Positions 61,367-64,000 of a stretch of DNA of 64,000 nt are shown here, piece by piece (position 1 is the first letter of the stretch; each line of letters begins with the position of its first letter). The notes beneath the pieces were generated by a model. It saw only the letters and a program-made list of their open reading frames with translations, searched no databases and had not been told where the DNA came from. A program made the translations under genes and the position numbers. Source of the stretch: Haloplanus ruber (GTDB taxonomy: Archaea; Halobacteriota; Halobacteria; Halobacteriales; Haloferacaceae); the NCBI RefSeq assembly GCF_024494725.1, contig NZ_JANHDK010000001.1, forward strand, positions 806,001 to 870,000. The letters run 5' to 3'.

Positions 61367-61978
61367 TCACTCCACGCGCGGATACGACTGCGCGCCACCC
61401 GTCGACTTCCGGCCCACGAGCGTCGCCACCGCCTGTGTCCGCCCCGCCTCGTCGAGCCGTCGCCGCTCCCGGTACTCCAGAATCGTCAGATCGAGACACG
61501 CACGGAGCAGGTCGTTCGACCGGTATCGGTAGCGGTCGCTCGACGGGCCGATGTCGATGTCGTCGCTCGACCGCAGGTGGTGTTCGTAGACCAGCACCCC
61601 GCCCGGCGCGAGCGCCTCCTTGATCTCGGGGAGATGCTCTAGGGCGGCGAAGAAACTCACCGTGATCACGTCGTAGGCCGCGGGCTCGAAGGCGTAGTCG
61701 GCGATGTCGCTCCGAATCCAGTTCACGTCGACCCCCTCGGCGTCGGCGGCGCGGCGCGCCTGGTCGAGCGCCTCGTCGGAGACATCGACGGCGTCGACCT
61801 CGTACCCTTGTCGGGCGAGAAATCGGCCGTTCCGGCCCGTCCCCGTCGCCACGTCGAGCGCACGACCCGTCGGGAACGCGTCGATCAGGCGTTCGAGCGC
61901 GGGGATCGGATGATCGGGCAGGTCGAACTCCGCGTCCGTGCTGTACTTCTCGTTCCAGCGCTCGCGGTCGTCGGTCAC
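61367..61978 (-). CDS. Class I SAM-dependent methyltransferase
   Basis: The 203-residue protein has a methyltransferase core: ALDVATGTGRNGRFLA (motif I), VDAVDVSDEALDQAR, WIRSDIADYAF, and YDVITVSFFAALEHLPEIKEALAPGGVLVYEHH (motif IV and post-motif). It resembles Tellurite-resistance/TehB-like methyltransferases. The chosen start is GTG at 61978 (MTDDRERWNEKY), which begins the usual NEKY motif; a longer frame overlaps the promoter of the divergent DMT gene. The methyl acceptor is unknown. It is convergent with the formamidase gene, 9 bp away. Confidence 0.85.
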   Translation of the reverse strand: MTDDRERWNEKYSTDAEFDLPDHPIPALERLIDAFPTGRALDVATGTGRNGRFLARQGYEVDAVDVSDEALDQARRAADAEGVDVNWIRSDIADYAFEPAAYDVITVSFFAALEHLPEIKEALAPGGVLVYEHHLRSSDDIDIGPSSDRYRYRSNDLLRACLDLTILEYRERRRLDEAGRTQAVATLVGRKSTGGAQSYPRVE

Positions 61979-62074
61979 AACCGAACGAAGCCGTCGCAGG
62001 GGTAAGTTCCCGTCGCCGCGTCGTCGAGGGATCGACACACCCATAGCCGCCGACAAACGAAGGGGAACGTACAC

Positions 62075-63025
62075 GTGTCAGTCGGTCGCTACCGAAACGC
62101 CGGGCTGTTCGTCCTCCTCGGAGGGCTGTTCGGCTGTTCGTTCGTCGCGATTAAGGCCGGACTGGCGGCGGTTCCACCCCTCTTTTTCGCCGCCCTCCGG
62201 TTCGACGTCGCCGCACCGATCCTGATCGCTTACGCCGCGTGGCGCTTCGCGGCGTGGTATCCGCAGAGCCGCGCCGACATCGTGGCCATCGCCGTCGGCG
62301 CGGCGACCATCGTCGCCGCGAACAACGGCCTGCTCTTTCTCGGCCAGCGGACCATCACACCCGCCGCCGCGTCGGTGATGTACGGCCTCAACCCCATTCT
62401 CTCGCCGGCGGTCGCGTTCCTGGTGCTCGGCCAGCGCCTCGACCTCCGGGGGGTCGTCGGCATCCTCCTCGGACTGCTCGGCGTCGTCGTCATCGTCCAG
62501 CCGTCACCCGAGACGCTCAGCTCAGGGTCGACACTCGGGCAACTGTACGTCCTCGCCGCCGCCGCGGTCATCGCACTCGGAAGCGTCCTCATGCGCCGCA
62601 TCGACGCCACGATGGCCAGTATCCCGCTGACCGCCTGGGCGATGGGTCTCGGCGCCGCCCTCCTCCACCTGTGGAGCGTCGCCGCCGGCGAAACGGCAGC
62701 CGCGGTCCGGACGACGCCGACGACGACCCTCGCGCTCGCGGTGCTGGTCGTTGCTATTCCGTCGACGGCGGCAGCCTACCCCATCTACTTCACGCTCATC
62801 AGACGCATCGGTCCCGTCCGCACGAATCTGGTGGCGTACGTCGTCCCCATCGTCGCCGCGCTCACCGGGTGGCTCCTCCTCGACGAACCGGTGACGCTCG
62901 CGACGGCCGTCGGCTTCTGTGTCGTCGTCGCCGGCGTCTGCCTCCTCGAACGCCAGGTCGTCGCCGCCGAACTCGCGCGGGTCGCTCGACTGGTCGAGCG
63001 GATCGGGCCGCAGAACGAGGGCTGA
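62075..63025 (+). CDS. EamA/DMT-family transporter
   Basis: The 316-residue membrane protein has ten predicted TM segments arranged as two EamA repeats (GLFGCSFVAIKAGLAAVPPLFFAALRF, then GSVLMRRIDATMASIPLTAWAMG). DMT exporters pump amino acids, nucleotide sugars or drugs; the substrate cannot be told. The GTG at 62075 is the start, with no long leader. It is divergent from the methyltransferase gene. A short GCCCG/CGGGC inverted repeat (63081-63085 with 63093-63097) downstream could be a weak terminator. Confidence 0.88.
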   Translation: MSVGRYRNAGLFVLLGGLFGCSFVAIKAGLAAVPPLFFAALRFDVAAPILIAYAAWRFAAWYPQSRADIVAIAVGAATIVAANNGLLFLGQRTITPAAASVMYGLNPILSPAVAFLVLGQRLDLRGVVGILLGLLGVVVIVQPSPETLSSGSTLGQLYVLAAAAVIALGSVLMRRIDATMASIPLTAWAMGLGAALLHLWSVAAGETAAAVRTTPTTTLALAVLVVAIPSTAAAYPIYFTLIRRIGPVRTNLVAYVVPIVAALTGWLLLDEPVTLATAVGFCVVVAGVCLLERQVVAAELARVARLVERIGPQNEG

Positions 63026-63154
63026 GTGCGCGCAGACGCGCTGGCTCTGAGATTACGAATCCCGACGAGTGGATCGAAAAGCCCGAACGAAGCGGGCCGA
63101 TTCAGATACCGGCCGTATAGGGTAGATTATCCGAGTGCAACTCCGCGATAGAGT

Positions 63155-63298
63155 ATGAAGTCTCCATGCATTCGAGAGTGTACGCTAGCCGGCGGGAGGT
63201 GTCCTGCGTGTGGTCGCACCCGTAGCGAGATCATCAACTGGGCAAGCATGACCGAGGAAGAGCGACGAGAGGTTATGGAGCGACTGGACGACGAGTAA
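63155..63298 (+). CDS. DUF1289 family small zinc protein
   Basis: A 47-residue gene that is easily missed. The product reads MKSPCIRECTLAGGRCPACGRTRSEI at the front (quoted here in part) and ends in a helix with TEEERREVMERLDDE. The four cysteines (Cys5, Cys9, Cys16, Cys19) and the INWASM step match DUF1289, a small zinc-binding family common in proteobacteria. A TATA-like ATTATC lies 27 nt before the ATG. Function unknown. Start and stop are clean, and the position between DMT and a broken regulator gives no clue. Confidence 0.75.
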   Translation: MKSPCIRECTLAGGRCPACGRTRSEIINWASMTEEERREVMERLDDE

Positions 63299-63391
63299 AC
63301 GGGCCGGAGTGAGGGCGCGGTATTACGTCGAACTGGTTCGAGCGCCTTCCCGCCGATAGGAATTCAGTTTCGCTGATCGCGCGCCGACTGG

Positions 63392-63636
63392 ATGCGCCCC
63401 GTCGACAAGCGCATCGTGGAGACTATGCGGGATGAGGGGAACCTCACTCCCCAGGCTCTCGATGAAACGTTCGGCGTCACGGCCGCCAACCATGCGAGTA
63501 ACCGCCTCTCGAAACTCGCAAACACGGCCTCGTCGAGCGGATAGGAACCGGTCTCTACCGCCTCACGGACGACGGGCACGCCTTCCTCAACGAGGCCCTC
63601 GACGCGGCCGAACTCTCCCCCAGCGATACCGACTGA
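63392..63636 (+). pseudogene. Winged-helix regulator broken by a one-base frameshift
   Basis: From the ATG at 63392 the frame gives MRPVDKRIVETMRDEGNLTP...ASNRLSKLAN and stops at a TAG after 50 codons. Shifting by one base at about 63519-63522 restores the expected continuation, KHGLVERIGTGLYRLTDDGHAFL...DTD, to TGA at 63634-63636. The intact product would be about 81 residues, of the haloarchaeal PhiH1 repressor-like winged-helix type. The loss looks like one A missing in CTCGCAAACACG; a sequencing error is possible. It runs into the Orc1 fragment on the other strand. Confidence 0.75.
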
Positions 63637-63712
63637 CATCTGCTACGCCCTCGCGGTGCATCAACTGCTGGGGAAGGTGATCGTCGTCGAAGACGCGGGG
63701 GTCGGTAATCAT
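63587..63712 (-). pseudogene. Truncated Orc1/Cdc6 initiator, N-terminal fragment
   Basis: On the minus strand MITDPRVFDDDHLPQQLMHREGVA is the typical N-terminus of haloarchaeal Orc1/Cdc6 (VFDDD..P..L.HRE). The match ends after about 25 residues, before the AAA+ domain, and the frame goes on as basic nonsense to a TGA at 63589-63587. The break lies where the winged-helix gene is read on the plus strand. The promoter element (63735-63747) is kept. It is a remnant of a complete gene cut by recombination, and no origin repeats are visible nearby. Confidence 0.65.
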
Positions 63713-63734
63713 GCCGCTCGAATCTGATGGGGAG

Positions 63735-63747
63735 TAAATATATAAAA
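63735..63747 (-). promoter_or_regulatory. TATA box of the Orc1/Cdc6 remnant
   Basis: TTTATATATTTAC on the minus strand, about 28 nt before the ATG at 63712. It is the strongest TATA-like element in the window and could still fire. Confidence 0.6.
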
Positions 63748-63767
63748 ACCGAGCCGATTTCCGGGGG

Positions 63768-64000
63768 CTACTCCATCTCGAAGCGCACCGTCGCCCCGTC
63801 GTTGTCGCCGAATGGCTCGACCACGAACGTCACGTCGGTATCATATTCGACGGCAAAGTAGATGCGGTAGTGTTCACCTTCGTTTGGCTCAATTGTCGTC
63901 CGCTCGGGCATAACACGCCGGTCGCGTTCATCAACCTCTTTCTCGCGCATGGCTTCACTATCTGGGGCGTGCTGGACGCCGCTGAAGTCCTCGAATGACC
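63768..64000 (-). CDS. Unknown protein, probably partial at the right edge
   Basis: On the minus strand an open frame runs from the window edge to the TGA-like end at 63768. It includes SFEDFSGVQHAPDSEAM, then RTTIEPNEGEHYRIYFAVEYDTDVTFVVEPFGDNDGATVRFEME. Codon use is coding-like through the edge, so the start may lie outside; ATG at 63950 or 63911 is an alternative. The end looks like a beta-rich domain. I do not recognise the family. Confidence 0.45.
   Translation of the reverse strand, partial: SFEDFSGVQHAPDSEAMREKEVDERDRRVMPERTTIEPNEGEHYRIYFAVEYDTDVTFVVEPFGDNDGATVRFEME

Overview
The window looks like the chromosome of an extremely halophilic archaeon (class Halobacteria). The DNA is very GC-rich with strong G/C bias at third codon positions, and the predicted proteins are acidic and rich in Asp and Glu. 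The families are also typical: HalX response regulator, UPF0179, archaeal S-adenosylmethionine synthetase, archaeal GluRS, RibL, phosphomevalonate decarboxylase, a phaRPEC polyester operon, Tat lipoproteins, and leaderless genes with a TATA element about 25-30 nt before the start. The genus cannot be settled from the sequence. I found no rRNA, tRNA, CRISPR array or complete insertion sequence.

Left part (1-8.2 kb): an accessory-looking stretch. It holds the 3' end of an MDR oxidoreductase, an ADP-ribosylglycohydrolase, a two-gene cassette encoding two different nuclease folds (GIY-YIG-like, and PD-(D/E)XK with two C-terminal repeats), a small cysteine-rich protein, a dual-specificity phosphatase, and a DUF309 gene followed by a decayed inverted partial copy of itself. 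There are three gene-poor gaps of 350-385 bp.

Middle part (8.2-47 kb): mostly dense housekeeping genes, often overlapping by 4 bp. They cover isoprenoid lipid metabolism (geranylgeranyl reductase family, phosphomevalonate decarboxylase), translation and tRNA modification (GluRS, ThiI), DNA repair and replication (bacterial-type NAD+ ligase, RecJ-like DHH protein), SAM and cysteine synthesis, FAD synthesis, and signalling (HalX regulator with a RecA-fold partner, a histidine kinase, a DICT protein). There is also a hydantoinase A/B pair, respiration genes (CoxB and a CtaA-CtaB fusion for haem) and a thiolase with its DUF35 partner.

47.2-50.7 kb: a polyhydroxyalkanoate (PHA) locus. PhaJ-like hydratase is divergent from phaR-phaP-phaE-phaC. 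PhaJ supplies (R)-3-hydroxyacyl-CoA, PhaE/PhaC polymerise it, PhaP coats the granule and PhaR probably controls the operon. The thiolase upstream may feed the same pool. PhaC carries an unusual helix-hairpin-helix tail.

54.6-61.4 kb: a five-gene dipeptide/oligopeptide-type ABC importer whose genes overlap or nearly abut, divergent from an acetamidase/formamidase. This suggests uptake and hydrolysis of amide or peptide compounds.

Right end (63-64 kb): a decaying region with a 47-residue DUF1289 zinc protein, a winged-helix gene broken by a one-base frameshift, and the first ~25 residues of an Orc1/Cdc6 initiator behind an intact-looking promoter, cut off inside the winged-helix gene. This looks like a scar of past recombination.
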